Below are positions 6,988 through 14,259 of a stretch of DNA of 28,756 nucleotides, one piece after another. The stretch covers positions 1 to 28,756 of the forward strand of contig JBDUCV010000028.1 of assembly GCA_040003255.1 (NCBI GenBank), given 5' to 3'. Both the position numbers and the translations under genes were made by a program. Position 1 is the first letter of the stretch; every line of letters begins with the position of its first letter. The stretch is from JBDUCV01 sp040003255. GTDB taxonomy: Bacteria > Actinomycetota > Actinomycetes > Mycobacteriales > Jatrophihabitantaceae. Under the pieces are notes generated by a model. The model saw nothing but the letters and a program-made list of their open reading frames with translations. It ran no database searches and was not told the origin of the DNA.

Positions 6988-7623
6988 CTAGCTCTTGACG
7001 GCCACCAGCAGGCCGTCACCAACGGGCAGCAATGCGGGCACCAGCCGCTTGTCGTCGCGCACCGCCCGCACGAGTTCGCGGGTGGTGACTGTGGCCGGAT
7101 CGCGGATGGCCTGGTCGGCGACCTGGTCGCGACGAAGGGCATTGTCGAACGCGACGACGCCGCCGTGGCGCAGCAGCCGGATCGCCTGTTGCAGGTAGTC
7201 CAGGTAACCGGTTTTGTCGGCGTCGACGAACACCAGGTCGTAGCCGCCGTCGGTGAGTCGGGGCAGCACGTCAGCCGCCTGGCCGTTGATCAGCCGGAAC
7301 CGATTCGCGGCGAATCCGGCCGCGGTGTAGGCCTCGCGCGCGAGGCGCTGGTGCTCGGACTCGACGTCGACGGTGGTGAGCACGCCGTCCGGTCTCATGC
7401 CGCGCAGCAACCACACACCCGACGTCCCGGCCCCCGTGCCGACCTCGACCACCGCCTTGGCACCGACGGCTGCCGCCAGAAAACGCAGGGTGGCGCCGCC
7501 GCCCGCACCGATGGGCACGCAAGTGCCGAGTTCGGCGGCATGCGCCCGAGCGTCGCTGAGCGGTTCGTCCTCGTCCAGCCAGCTCTCGACGAAGTCCAGG
7601 CTGGACACTCCGAGCATCGCCAT
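6988..7623 (-). CDS. O-methyltransferase, Rv1220c-like (class I SAM-dependent)
   Basis: The 211-residue product has motif I VVEVGTGAGTSGVWLL (58-73), acidic VDVESEH (85-91), and the metal-site block VFVDADKTGYLDYL with Asp134, then Asp160-Asn161 in VVAFDNAL. It belongs to the same catechol/caffeoyl-CoA family as the gene at 750. Its place beside sigE, separated only by the decarboxylase, mirrors M. tuberculosis Rv1220c, which lies immediately next to sigE and encodes the same family. The methyl acceptor is unknown. The start could be either ATG of MAM (7623 or 7617). A TAAGGT hexamer ends 7 nt before the first, supporting that start and a leaderless mRNA. Confidence 0.92.
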   Translation of the reverse strand: MAMLGVSSLDFVESWLDEDEPLSDARAHAAELGTCVPIGAGGGATLRFLAAAVGAKAVVEVGTGAGTSGVWLLRGMRPDGVLTTVDVESEHQRLAREAYTAAGFAANRFRLINGQAADVLPRLTDGGYDLVFVDADKTGYLDYLQQAIRLLRHGGVVAFDNALRRDQVADQAIRDPATVTTRELVRAVRDDKRLVPALLPVGDGLLVAVKS

Positions 7624-7630
7624 GCGGCAG

Positions 7631-7636
7631 ACCTTA
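7631..7636 (-). promoter_or_regulatory. Putative -10 hexamer of the Rv1220c-like methyltransferase gene
   Basis: TAAGGT on the minus strand lies 7 nt ahead of the ATG at 7623, within the 31-bp spacer downstream of the decarboxylase start-to-stop unit. The position implies that the methyltransferase can be transcribed independently as a leaderless mRNA. Confidence 0.45.
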
Positions 7637-7654
7637 GTGCCGTCAGCAGCAGGT

Positions 7655-9013
7655 TCAGCGCATCGAATCGATGATCCGCGCCAGGTCGTCGACCGTCGTG
7701 ACCGGGTTGACGACCGCGAACCGCGTGCACACCTGGCCCCGGTGCCGGCTCGGGGTGACGAAGGCGAACTGCTCGTCCAGCAGCCGCGCGCTCCATTTCG
7801 CGTAGTCCTCGTCCGTCCACCCGAGCCGCTCGAACAGCAGCACCGACAGATCCGGTTCGAGCAGCAGCCGGACGTGCGCGGCCGCGCGGATCACGTCGGC
7901 ACCCGCGCGGGCCACCCGCAGGGTCTGTTCGACCGCCACGCAATAGGCGTCGGTGCCGTGTGCCGCCAGGGAGAACCAGAACGGCAAGCCTCGCGCCCGG
8001 CGGGTCAGCTGGATCGCGAAGTCCGACGGGTTCCACTCGCCATCCACGTTGACCGGATCGAGGTACCCCGCGTGCTGGGTGTGCGCGGCCCGTCCCTGCA
8101 CCGGGTCCCGGTAAATCAACGCGCACGAGTCGTAGGGCGCGAACAGCCATTTGTGTGGGTCGACGATGAACGAGTCGGCATGCTCGATGCCGTTGTAAAG
8201 CGAGCGCACGCTGGGTGCGGCCAGCCCGGCCCCGCCGTACGCCCCGTCGACGTGCAGCCACCAGCCGTGCTCACGGGCGACCGCCGCAATTCCGGCGATG
8301 TCGTCGACCACGCCGAGGTTGGTCGTCCCGGCGGTAGCCACCACCGCGAAGATCCCATCGAACGTGGCGCCGGGGAGCGTGGCGACCGCCTCGCGCAGCG
8401 CGGTGCCCACCATGCGTCCGCGATCGTCGCCCGGTATCTCGACGATGTCGACGTCCATGACCACGCGCAGCGCGTGCTTGACCGAGGAGTGCGTCTCGGC
8501 GGTGACGCATACCGCCCAGCGCTGCGGCCGGTCGCCCCGACGTTCGAGTGCTGCCTCGCGGGCCGCGACCAGCGCCGACAGGTTGCCGATCGTGCCGCCC
8601 TGGACGAACACCCCCCCGGATTCCGGCGGCAGGCCGGCGAGATCGGCGAGCCAGCGCAGCGCCTGGTTCTCGGCGTAGACGGCGCCCGAGCCTTCGAGCC
8701 ACGATCCGCCGTAGACGCTCGACGCGCCGACAAGCATGTCGAACCCCGCGGCCGCCTTGGTCGGCGCGCTCGGGATGAACGACAGGTAGCGGGGGTGGTC
8801 TACCGACAGGCAGGCCGGTCCCAGGACGTCGGCCCACACCCGCAGCGCCTCCGCCCCGCCGAGTCCTTTGGCGGTGATGGTCGCGCCCGCCTCGGCGTCG
8901 AGGTCCTCCGGGGTTCGGGGGCGATCCAGGGGTGCCTGCATTGCCAGCCGGTCGAGGCAGTAGTCAGCCAGGGCGCGGGCGGTGACCTGGGCTTCGGGGG
9001 TGAAACGGTGCAC
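7655..9013 (-). CDS. PLP-dependent group II decarboxylase (aromatic amino acid / DABA-type)
   Basis: The 452-residue product has the fold-type I, group II decarboxylase layout. HPRYLSFIPSAPTKA leads into the substrate region, and QGGTIGNLSAL (138-148) is the phosphate-binding turn. ETHSSVKHA supplies the ring-stacking His175, HVDGAYGG holds Asp256, and IVDPHKWLFAPYD carries the Schiff-base Lys288. Family members decarboxylate aromatic amino acids, glutamate, diaminobutyrate or aspartate; the substrate cannot be fixed here. The active-site set is complete, so the enzyme should work. It starts with GTG at 9013, with TACCCT 6 nt upstream. It is divergent from sigE and occupies a position between Rv1220c-like and sigE where M. 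tuberculosis has no gene. Confidence 0.9.
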   Translation of the reverse strand: MHRFTPEAQVTARALADYCLDRLAMQAPLDRPRTPEDLDAEAGATITAKGLGGAEALRVWADVLGPACLSVDHPRYLSFIPSAPTKAAAGFDMLVGASSVYGGSWLEGSGAVYAENQALRWLADLAGLPPESGGVFVQGGTIGNLSALVAAREAALERRGDRPQRWAVCVTAETHSSVKHALRVVMDVDIVEIPGDDRGRMVGTALREAVATLPGATFDGIFAVVATAGTTNLGVVDDIAGIAAVAREHGWWLHVDGAYGGAGLAAPSVRSLYNGIEHADSFIVDPHKWLFAPYDSCALIYRDPVQGRAAHTQHAGYLDPVNVDGEWNPSDFAIQLTRRARGLPFWFSLAAHGTDAYCVAVEQTLRVARAGADVIRAAAHVRLLLEPDLSVLLFERLGWTDEDYAKWSARLLDEQFAFVTPSRHRGQVCTRFAVVNPVTTVDDLARIIDSMR

Positions 9014-9019
9014 GCCGCC

Positions 9020-9025
9020 AGGGTA
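9020..9025 (-). promoter_or_regulatory. Putative -10 hexamer of the decarboxylase gene (leaderless)
   Basis: TACCCT on the minus strand ends 6 nt before the GTG at 9013. It matches TANNNT and the spacing seen at several other genes of the window. It is back to back with the sigE promoter at 9052-9078. Confidence 0.45.
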
Positions 9026-9051
9026 GGGGCGCCGTTATCCGTCGTCGCTGC

Positions 9052-9078
9052 GGGAACGTAAGGGAATGCTGAGGCGTT
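9052..9078 (+). promoter_or_regulatory. SigE-type ECF promoter in front of sigE
   Basis: GGGAAC (9052-9057) and CGTT (9075-9078) are separated by 17 bp, the consensus of the actinobacterial SigE/SigH group. Transcription would begin near 9085. This predicts direct autoregulation. It also rules out the ATG at 9066 as the start for this transcript, because that codon lies inside the promoter; GTG 9159 remains, giving a leader of about 75 nt. Confidence 0.7.
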
Positions 9079-9158
9079 GCATCGGGCGACCGGTAGACCT
9101 GGTTGCCTGGAGGTACGCGCGGGCGAGCGTGTCGCCGCGTAGATGGGGTGAACGACTC

Positions 9159-9767
9159 GTGACTGAGCTGACCGGGCCGGCTCCGGCGCAGGCCGAGGAT
9201 GCCGAGCAATGGGTTGCACCGAGCTGGGACGCCGTCGTGCGCGAGCACGCGGACCGGGTCTATCGCCTCGCGTACCGGCTGTCCGGCAACCGCGCCGACG
9301 CCGAGGACCTGACCCAGGAAACGTTCGTGCGGGTCTTCAAATCCCTCGCCGAATACACGCCAGGGACGTTCGAGGGCTGGCTGCACCGGATCACCACCAA
9401 CCTGTTCCTCGACATGGTGCGCCGCCGGCAGCGCATCCGCTTCGACGCCTTGCCCGAGGACGCGGGCGATCGGCTCCCGGCGGCCTCGTCGGGCCCAGAG
9501 CAGACATACGACGCGCTACACCTCGATCCGGAAATCCAACGCGCCCTGGGCGCGCTGCCCGCCGATTTTCGGGCGGCTGTCGTCTTGTGCGACCTTGAGG
9601 AACTGTCTTACGAGGAGATCGCGGCGACTCTCGGCATCAAGGTCGGCACCGTCCGTTCGCGGATCCACCGTGGCCGGGTGCTGCTGCGTGAGGCGCTCGC
9701 CCACCGCGCCCCCGGCGTGCGGCCCGCCGAGCCCGGCAAGGTCAGGCTGGACGGTGCGCGGCCATGA
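9159..9767 (+). CDS. sigE: ECF RNA polymerase sigma factor SigE
   Basis: The 202-residue product has region 2 at about 24-92: ADRVYRLAYRLSGN, AEDLTQETFVRVF, and then GTFEGWLHRITTNLFLDMVRRR, nearly the same as M. tuberculosis SigE. Region 4 lies at about 125-182, with LSYEEIAATLGIKVGTVRSRIHRGR as the helix-turn-helix. It directs RNA polymerase to envelope-stress promoters of the GGGAAC/CGTT kind. The frame is open from an ATG at 9066, but the extra 31 residues are Arg-rich and the promoter overlaps them, so I take GTG 9159; GGGG lies 10 bp upstream. M. tuberculosis SigE also has alternative starts, so a longer form from another promoter is possible. The stop overlaps the anti-sigma ATG by 4 bp. 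Confidence 0.93.
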   Translation: MTELTGPAPAQAEDAEQWVAPSWDAVVREHADRVYRLAYRLSGNRADAEDLTQETFVRVFKSLAEYTPGTFEGWLHRITTNLFLDMVRRRQRIRFDALPEDAGDRLPAASSGPEQTYDALHLDPEIQRALGALPADFRAAVVLCDLEELSYEEIAATLGIKVGTVRSRIHRGRVLLREALAHRAPGVRPAEPGKVRLDGARP

Positions 9768-10336
9768 CGCTGTCCAGCCAGCACCTATCTGACGAGGCGA
9801 TCGCCGCCTACGCCGACTGCGTGCTCGCCGCGCCCGGCCGGGCGCGAGCCCGACGCCACCTCGCAGCGTGTGCGGACTGCGCCCACGCGGTAACGGTGCA
9901 GCGCGAGGCCGTCTGGGCGTTGCGCGCCGCGCCCGCGCCGGCGCTGCCGTCCGGCTTGCTTGACCGGCTGCGGGCGGTGCCGGACACGACCCCGCTGTAT
10001 CAGCTGCCGATGGCGCTCGCCCCCGACGGCGCGCCGGTGTTTGCCGCGTTCCGGACGACTGCCCCTTCGCCCGGCGCGCAGCGTCGAACGATGACGGCCC
10101 CTGCCGTGCTGCGCCACCCCGGATTGGGCCTGTTCGCCGCAGCGGCGGCAGTGGTCGGGATCGCCGCGGTCGGTGCGGGCCTGGCCAGCGCGGTCACTGT
10201 GAAGGAATCCAACGTGCCCGTCGCCCCGGCACGCATCGTGCCCGCGGGATTCACCACCTCACAGGTGAACGGGCCTGTCACGGTGCACGTCGACCCTGCG
10301 CTGATCGTCGACCTTGCCAGCTTCCCCGCCCGCTGA
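9764..10336 (+). CDS. rseA: Zinc-binding anti-sigma factor (RseA-like), membrane-anchored
   Basis: The 190-residue product carries the ZAS motif H32-x3-C36-x2-C39 (HLAACADC), the sigma-binding domain of redox/zinc anti-sigma factors. A long linker follows, then a transmembrane helix at about 120-143 (LGLFAAAAAVVGIAAVGAGLA) and a short extracytoplasmic tail. It should hold SigE inactive at the membrane; the ATGA overlap with sigE gives coupled translation and a matched ratio. The last codons lie in a tandem duplication (10301-10362) that shifts the frame, so the tail ends SFPAR. In the frame carried by the second copy the protein would run about 14 residues further, to TGA at 10408-10410. The inhibitory domain is untouched. 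Confidence 0.88.
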   Translation: MTLSSQHLSDEAIAAYADCVLAAPGRARARRHLAACADCAHAVTVQREAVWALRAAPAPALPSGLLDRLRAVPDTTPLYQLPMALAPDGAPVFAAFRTTAPSPGAQRRTMTAPAVLRHPGLGLFAAAAAVVGIAAVGAGLASAVTVKESNVPVAPARIVPAGFTTSQVNGPVTVHVDPALIVDLASFPAR

Positions 10337-10362
10337 TCGTCGACCTTGCCAGCTTCCGCCCG
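10301..10362 (+). repeat. Tandem duplication (32 + 30 bp) at the 3' end of the anti-sigma gene
   Basis: Copy 1 (10301-10332) and copy 2 (10333-10362) both begin CTGATCGTCGACCTTGCC and continue into AGCTTC...GCCCG. They differ only by CCCC versus CC. Because 32 is not a multiple of three, copy 2 is read in a new frame and supplies the TGA at 10334-10336. Copy 2 in the original frame reads on to a TGA at 10408-10410. Confidence 0.95.
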
Positions 10363-10446
10363 CAGATCGCCAACGGTGGCGGCCGAGGTGGGCGCTGCCC
10401 CGGCCGCTGAGGCAGACTCGACACCTACCACGGGCGAGGGGCGGGC

Positions 10447-12054
10447 ATGGGCGAGGACACCGAGGGTCGGCAGGACGCCGACGCCGCGTTCATGCGTCCT
10501 GCCGGACAGGACGGCTCGTTCCTTTCGCCGCCACCGGAACCTCGCTATTCGCCTCCGCCGACCGTCTCGCCCGAAGAGCGGGCCCAGTTCGGCCGGCCGC
10601 CAGGCGTCGGCTCGGCCTTCGCGCCGCCCGCGTCGGAGCGGATCGCCCCGTCACACGTCATCGCAGCGCCGCCCGTGCGCCCCGAGCTCACCGCGTCCTT
10701 CGGCCGCACCGACCGGACGGGGGCGGATGGCTTCGACCCCGCCCCGGGCACCCGGATCCGAGCGACGTTGCACCCTGCGGAGTCGCCATGGTGGAAGGCA
10801 GACGCTCAACGCGACCCATGGCGCGATCCACAGTCGCCCTTCTGGCTCGGCCGTCCGGCGATCTTCGCGGCCGGCCGTCCTGAGCAACTCGACGCCGACG
10901 CCGACAGTGAGCAGCTCGACGATCTCGTCGACGCAGACGAGCCGAAGGCCGAAGACGAGCCGGCGACCGCCGGGCGACGCGGCCGCCTGGGCCTGAGCGC
11001 ACTGCTGGTGATGGCGCTGGTCGGATTGCTCGCCGGGACGATCGGCGGCGGGGCCGGCTACTGGCTCGCCGACCGCGCCAATAACGCGTTGACCGACTCC
11101 CACGTCACCCTCGGCAAGACCGGTACGCCCGCGAACCGATCACCCGGGTCGGTCGCCGACATTGCGCAGCGGGTATCACCGGCAGTGGTGTCGATCGACG
11201 TGCGCACCGCCGACTCGAACAGCACCGGTTCCGGCGTCGTGATCGCCAAGGAGGGCTACGTCCTCACCAACAACCACGTGGTGTCGGCCGCGGCGATCAG
11301 CGGTCAGATTCGGGTGACCTTCGACGACAAGTCCAACCAGCAGGCCAGGATCGTCGGACGGGACCCCAAGACCGACCTCGCCGTCCTCAAGGTCGACAAC
11401 GCCAAGCTCACCGTCGCGGCACTGGGCGATTCGAGCAAGATCGCGGTCGGCGATCCGGTCGTCGCAATCGGATCACCGCTCGGTCTGCGGGGGACGGTGA
11501 CCACGGGCATCGTGTCCGCGCTGAGCCGGCCCGTGCACCTGGCCGGCGAGGGTAGCGACACCGACGCCGTCATCGACGCGATCCAGACCGATGCCGCGAT
11601 CAACCCCGGTAACTCCGGTGGCGCCCTCGTCGACGCGGCTGGTTCGCTGATCGGTATCAACTCTGCGATCGCCTCGCTGTCCGTCGGCCGGACCGGGCCG
11701 GGGGGCAATATCGGGCTGGGTTTCGCGATCCCCATCAACGAGGCCCGCGACGTCGCCCAGCAGCTGATCCGCAGCGGCAAGGCGGTACACGCCTCGATCG
11801 GACTGGCGACCCGCAGCGTTACTGACGGGAGTCGCGACGGCGCCTACGTCGTGCAGGTCTCGCCCAACGGTCCGGCAGCCAAGGCCGCCCTCAGGGCGGG
11901 CGACGTGATCACCGTCGTCGACGACACGTTGATCGACTCCTCCGATGCGCTCACCGTCACGGTGCAGGCGAAAAGGCCGGGTGACATCGTCTCGGTCCGC
12001 TATTTCCGAGGCAGCCAGGAAGCCAGCGCCTCGGTCACGCTCGGCAGCGACTAG
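10447..12054 (+). CDS. htrA: HtrA/DegP-type membrane serine protease with PDZ domain
   Basis: The 535-residue product has a Pro- and Asp-rich cytoplasmic region of about 178 residues. One transmembrane helix follows (LSALLVMALVGLLAGTIGGG, 183-202), and then a trypsin-like domain outside the membrane. The triad is His277 (TNNHVVS), Asp310 (KTDLAVLKV) and Ser390 (NPGNSGGAL). A PDZ domain covers about 445-530 (GPAAKAALRAGDVITVVDD). It should degrade or refold damaged envelope proteins, and in mycobacteria the homologue acts with SigE and its anti-sigma factor. GAGGGG precedes the ATG by about 6 bp. The 110-bp gap after rseA has no obvious promoter, so cotranscription is likely. Confidence 0.93.
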   Translation: MGEDTEGRQDADAAFMRPAGQDGSFLSPPPEPRYSPPPTVSPEERAQFGRPPGVGSAFAPPASERIAPSHVIAAPPVRPELTASFGRTDRTGADGFDPAPGTRIRATLHPAESPWWKADAQRDPWRDPQSPFWLGRPAIFAAGRPEQLDADADSEQLDDLVDADEPKAEDEPATAGRRGRLGLSALLVMALVGLLAGTIGGGAGYWLADRANNALTDSHVTLGKTGTPANRSPGSVADIAQRVSPAVVSIDVRTADSNSTGSGVVIAKEGYVLTNNHVVSAAAISGQIRVTFDDKSNQQARIVGRDPKTDLAVLKVDNAKLTVAALGDSSKIAVGDPVVAIGSPLGLRGTVTTGIVSALSRPVHLAGEGSDTDAVIDAIQTDAAINPGNSGGALVDAAGSLIGINSAIASLSVGRTGPGGNIGLGFAIPINEARDVAQQLIRSGKAVHASIGLATRSVTDGSRDGAYVVQVSPNGPAAKAALRAGDVITVVDDTLIDSSDALTVTVQAKRPGDIVSVRYFRGSQEASASVTLGSD

Positions 12055-12065
12055 CCCAACGGACC

Positions 12066-12071
12066 TACACT
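12066..12071 (+). promoter_or_regulatory. Putative -10 hexamer of tatB (leaderless)
   Basis: TACACT ends 6 nt before the tatB ATG at 12078, just after the htrA stop. No ribosome site is visible. tatB may therefore have its own leaderless transcript besides read-through from htrA. Confidence 0.45.
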
Positions 12072-12077
12072 CGAGCC

Positions 12078-12464
12078 ATGTTCAACGTCGGGCCGATGGA
12101 GTTCATCGTGCTGGCGCTCATCGGGTTGATCGTGCTTGGACCCGACAAGCTGCCGACGCTCGCTCGCGATGCGGCCAAGATGTTGCGCACGCTGCGTGAA
12201 CTGGCGACCGGTGCCCGCACGCAGCTCAAGAACGAGCTCGGCCCCGAGCTTGCCGATGTTGACCTGAGCGCCCTGCGCGAACTGCGCTCGCTGAATCCCC
12301 GCACCGCGATCACCCGGGCGCTACTCGGCGACGACGAGGACGCAGCGGACGCCCCGCAGAAGCCGGCCGACCTCGATCCCTCGGCAGCAAACGCCGCCAA
12401 GCCCCCGGCACAGCAGCCGCTGGGTCGCGGCGAGCCAGCCCCGTTCGACCCTGATGCCACCTGA
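12078..12464 (+). CDS. tatB: Twin-arginine translocation protein TatB
   Basis: The 128-residue product starts MFNVGPMEFIVLALIGLIVLGPDKLP, the short N-terminal membrane helix with the Glu and the GP hinge of TatB. An amphipathic helix follows (ARDAAKMLRTLRELATGAR), then a charged helical part and a Pro/Ala-rich tail. TatB receives folded twin-arginine substrates together with TatC at the membrane. Actinobacteria carry TatB near sigE-htrA, as here, with tatA/tatC elsewhere. It lies 23 bp after htrA. The Glu at residue 8 and the Gly-Pro hinge distinguish it from an unrelated single-pass protein; distinguishing it from TatA rests on length and genomic place. Confidence 0.92.
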   Translation: MFNVGPMEFIVLALIGLIVLGPDKLPTLARDAAKMLRTLRELATGARTQLKNELGPELADVDLSALRELRSLNPRTAITRALLGDDEDAADAPQKPADLDPSAANAAKPPAQQPLGRGEPAPFDPDAT

Positions 12465-12474
12465 ACCACCCGCC

Positions 12475-12538
12475 TACCCCAAGTTTTGGCGCGTTCTGCA
12501 CCGCAGAACGAGCGGATGTGCCAAAACCCTGGGGTGGT
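12475..12538. repeat. Nested palindrome (REP-like or bidirectional terminator)
   Basis: The outer arms ACCCCAAGTTTTGGC (12476-12490) and GCCAAAACCCTGGGGT (12520-12535) pair with one mismatch and one bulge. Inside lies a perfect 8-bp stem, CGTTCTGC (12492-12499) / GCAGAACG (12503-12510), with an ACC loop. It sits between the convergent tatB and mrp stops and could end both transcripts. It lacks a U-tract, and its two-tier form resembles dispersed repetitive extragenic palindromes. Confidence 0.75.
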
Positions 12539-12543
12539 CGGGG

Positions 12544-12599
12544 GCGGGCGATAGGCCCGGCGGACCACCGCTCAGCGGGCGGGCGATAGGCCCAGCGGA
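12544..12599. repeat. Direct repeat of 21 bp at the 3' end of mrp
   Basis: GCGGGCGATAGGCCCGGCGGA (12544-12564 with one base changed in the second copy, 12579-12599) is repeated at a 35-bp period. The second copy encodes the last residues of Mrp and the first lies just past its stop. Slippage or local duplication is the simplest cause. Confidence 0.8.
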
Positions 12600-13702
12600 C
12601 GGCCAACCAGGCTGCGCTGCCGGGCGGCTAGGACGTCGGCGACCCCGAGCAACGCCACCGAGGCGGGGGAGCCGGGCTCACGGAGCACTACAGGCAGCCC
12701 GTCATCGCCCCCTTCACGCACCCGCTGATCGATCGGCACCTGGCCCAGTAGCGGCACCCGCGTCCCGGTCGAGGCGGCGAGCGAGTCGGCCACCGACTGG
12801 CCGCCGCCCGCGCCGAACAGTTCCATCCGCGACCCGTCCGGCAGCTCGAGCCAGCTCATGTTCTCGACCACACCGACGATCTGCTGGTGAGTCTGCAACG
12901 CGATCGATCCGGCACGCTCGGCGACCTCGCGAGCGGCCAGCTGCGGGGTCGTGACGAGCAGCAGCTCCGCGGACGGGACGAGCTGGGCGACCGAGATCGC
13001 GATGTCGCCGGTGCCGGGCGGCAGATCCATGAGCAGCACGTCCAGCTCGCCCCAATACACGTCGGCGAGGAACTGCTGCAATGCCCGGTGCAGCATCGGC
13101 CCGCGCCACACGACGGCGGTGTTGCCAGGCGTGAACATGCCGATGGAGATGACCTTCACCCCGTGGGCGACCGGCGGCATAATCATCTGCTCGACCTGCG
13201 TTGGCTTACCGGTGACGCCGAGCATGCGGGGTACCGAGAAGCCGTAGATGTCGGCGTCGAGCACGCCAACCGACAGCCCCCGCTGGGTGAGCGCCACCGC
13301 CAGATTCACGGTGACCGACGACTTGCCGACGCCGCCCTTGCCGGACGCGACCGCATACACCCGGGTCCGCGAGCCGGGCTGGGCGAACGGGATCTCGTTG
13401 GCCGGAGCGTCCCCGCGGAGCTGCTGCTGCAGCGTGCCCCGCTGCTCCGCGGTCATCACGCCGAGCGCGACGTCGACGGTGGTGACTCCGTCGACCCGGC
13501 TCACTGCCGCCGTCACATCGCGAGTGAGCTGTTCCTTCATCGGACAGCCGGCGACGGTGAGCAGCACTGCCACCCGCACGGCCCCGTCGGCCGCGACATC
13601 GACTGCTGAGACCATGCCGAGCTCGGTGATCGGCTTGCGGATCTCGGGGTCGAGGACGGTCGCGAGAGCGGCGGAGACAGACTCGGAGCTGGGTGCGGCC
13701 AC
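12572..13702 (-). CDS. mrp: Mrp/ApbC-type P-loop ATPase (iron-sulfur carrier family)
   Basis: The 376-residue product has an N-terminal MIP18/DUF59 domain (about 8-85, with CPMKEQLT) and a ParA-like ATPase domain. The deviant Walker A is ASGKGGVGKSSV (119-130). DADIYGFSVPRMLG and DLPPGTGDIAISVAQL are the other Mrp signatures. In well-studied relatives this family binds and transfers Fe-S clusters. The C-terminal CxxC expected after ENMS is not present here (ENMSWLELPDGSRMELFGAGGG), so a cluster would need other ligands. I use GTG 13702, supported by TACCAT 7 nt upstream; the open frame extends far beyond but overlaps the MarR gene. The sigE-region location matches M. tuberculosis Rv1229c. Confidence 0.92.
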   Translation of the reverse strand: MAAPSSESVSAALATVLDPEIRKPITELGMVSAVDVAADGAVRVAVLLTVAGCPMKEQLTRDVTAAVSRVDGVTTVDVALGVMTAEQRGTLQQQLRGDAPANEIPFAQPGSRTRVYAVASGKGGVGKSSVTVNLAVALTQRGLSVGVLDADIYGFSVPRMLGVTGKPTQVEQMIMPPVAHGVKVISIGMFTPGNTAVVWRGPMLHRALQQFLADVYWGELDVLLMDLPPGTGDIAISVAQLVPSAELLLVTTPQLAAREVAERAGSIALQTHQQIVGVVENMSWLELPDGSRMELFGAGGGQSVADSLAASTGTRVPLLGQVPIDQRVREGGDDGLPVVLREPGSPASVALLGVADVLAARQRSLVGRPLGLSPAR

Positions 13703-13709
13703 GCCGCCG

Positions 13710-13715
13710 ATGGTA
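13710..13715 (-). promoter_or_regulatory. Putative -10 hexamer of mrp (leaderless)
   Basis: TACCAT on the minus strand is 7 nt before GTG 13702. It is back to back with a matching element for the divergent MarR gene (13745-13750), so a 56-bp spacer holds both promoters. Confidence 0.5.
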
Positions 13716-13744
13716 CTGACCGGGTGGTGGCCGGGGCGGTCACC

Positions 13745-13750
13745 TAAGAT
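13745..13750 (+). promoter_or_regulatory. Putative -10 hexamer of the marR-azlCD operon
   Basis: TAAGAT lies 8 nt ahead of the ATG at 13759, with no ribosome site between, as expected for a leaderless mRNA. MarR proteins often bind over such an element to repress themselves, but no clear dyad is visible around it. Confidence 0.5.
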
Positions 13751-13758
13751 CCACCGGC

Positions 13759-14259
13759 ATGACCCGTGTCCGGCTCGCCCTTCGCCCCAGTGATTGGCGG
13801 ATCGCTGCGTGGCGGACGTTTCTGCGTGTCCACAGCGAGACAATCCGCCGCCTCGAGCACGATCTGGCCGCCCAGGCGGGCTTGCCGCTCGGGTCCTACG
13901 ACGTCCTCTTGCAACTCGCCGAAGCACCGCGTCGGCGGCTGCGGATGGCCGAGCTCGCGGACAAGGTGCTGCTGTCGCGGTCCGGGCTGACCCGGCTGGT
14001 CGACCGGCTGCAGGCAGAGGGGCTGGTGACTCGCGAGCCTTGTCCAGGGGATGCCCGAGGCACATACACGGTGCTGACGGCCGCCGGACTCGATCGATTG
14101 CGCCGTGCCACGCCGGTGCATCTCGCCGGCGTGGACGAGTACTGGATCTCACGATTCACCGACGAGGAGTTGCGCCAACTGCAAGGGCTGCTTCGACGGT
14201 TCGACAGCGACCCGGTGGACGCGGATCGCGACGGCGACGAGCCGCGCAACGGAGAATGA
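13759..14259 (+). CDS. MarR-family transcriptional regulator
   Basis: The 166-residue product has the MarR winged helix at about residues 40-110. GLPLGSYDVLLQLAEAP leads in, then RRLRMAELADKVLLSRSGLTRLVDRLQAEGLVTREPCPGDARG, the recognition helix and wing. LTAAGLDRLRRATPVHL leads to the dimer helices. It probably represses its own operon, since its stop overlaps the azlC start by 4 bp (ATGA). A small-molecule ligand, possibly a branched-chain amino acid or a compound exported by AzlCD, would be the inducer, which is inference. The acidic tail (VDADRDGDEPRNGE) is not part of the domain. Its promoter region is shared with mrp on the other strand. Confidence 0.92.
   Translation: MTRVRLALRPSDWRIAAWRTFLRVHSETIRRLEHDLAAQAGLPLGSYDVLLQLAEAPRRRLRMAELADKVLLSRSGLTRLVDRLQAEGLVTREPCPGDARGTYTVLTAAGLDRLRRATPVHLAGVDEYWISRFTDEELRQLQGLLRRFDSDPVDADRDGDEPRNGE

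Noticed and set aside
7373..9061. Long open frame on the plus strand across the decarboxylase and methyltransferase genes
   Set aside because: It is antisense to two genes with complete active sites; its product is Arg/Val/Gly-rich with no domain, typical of high-GC shadow frames.
9066..9158. Longer SigE starting at ATG 9066
   Set aside because: The ATG lies within the GGGAAC-N17-CGTT promoter and the added residues are Arg-rich and unlike SigE N-termini; kept only as a possible alternative isoform.
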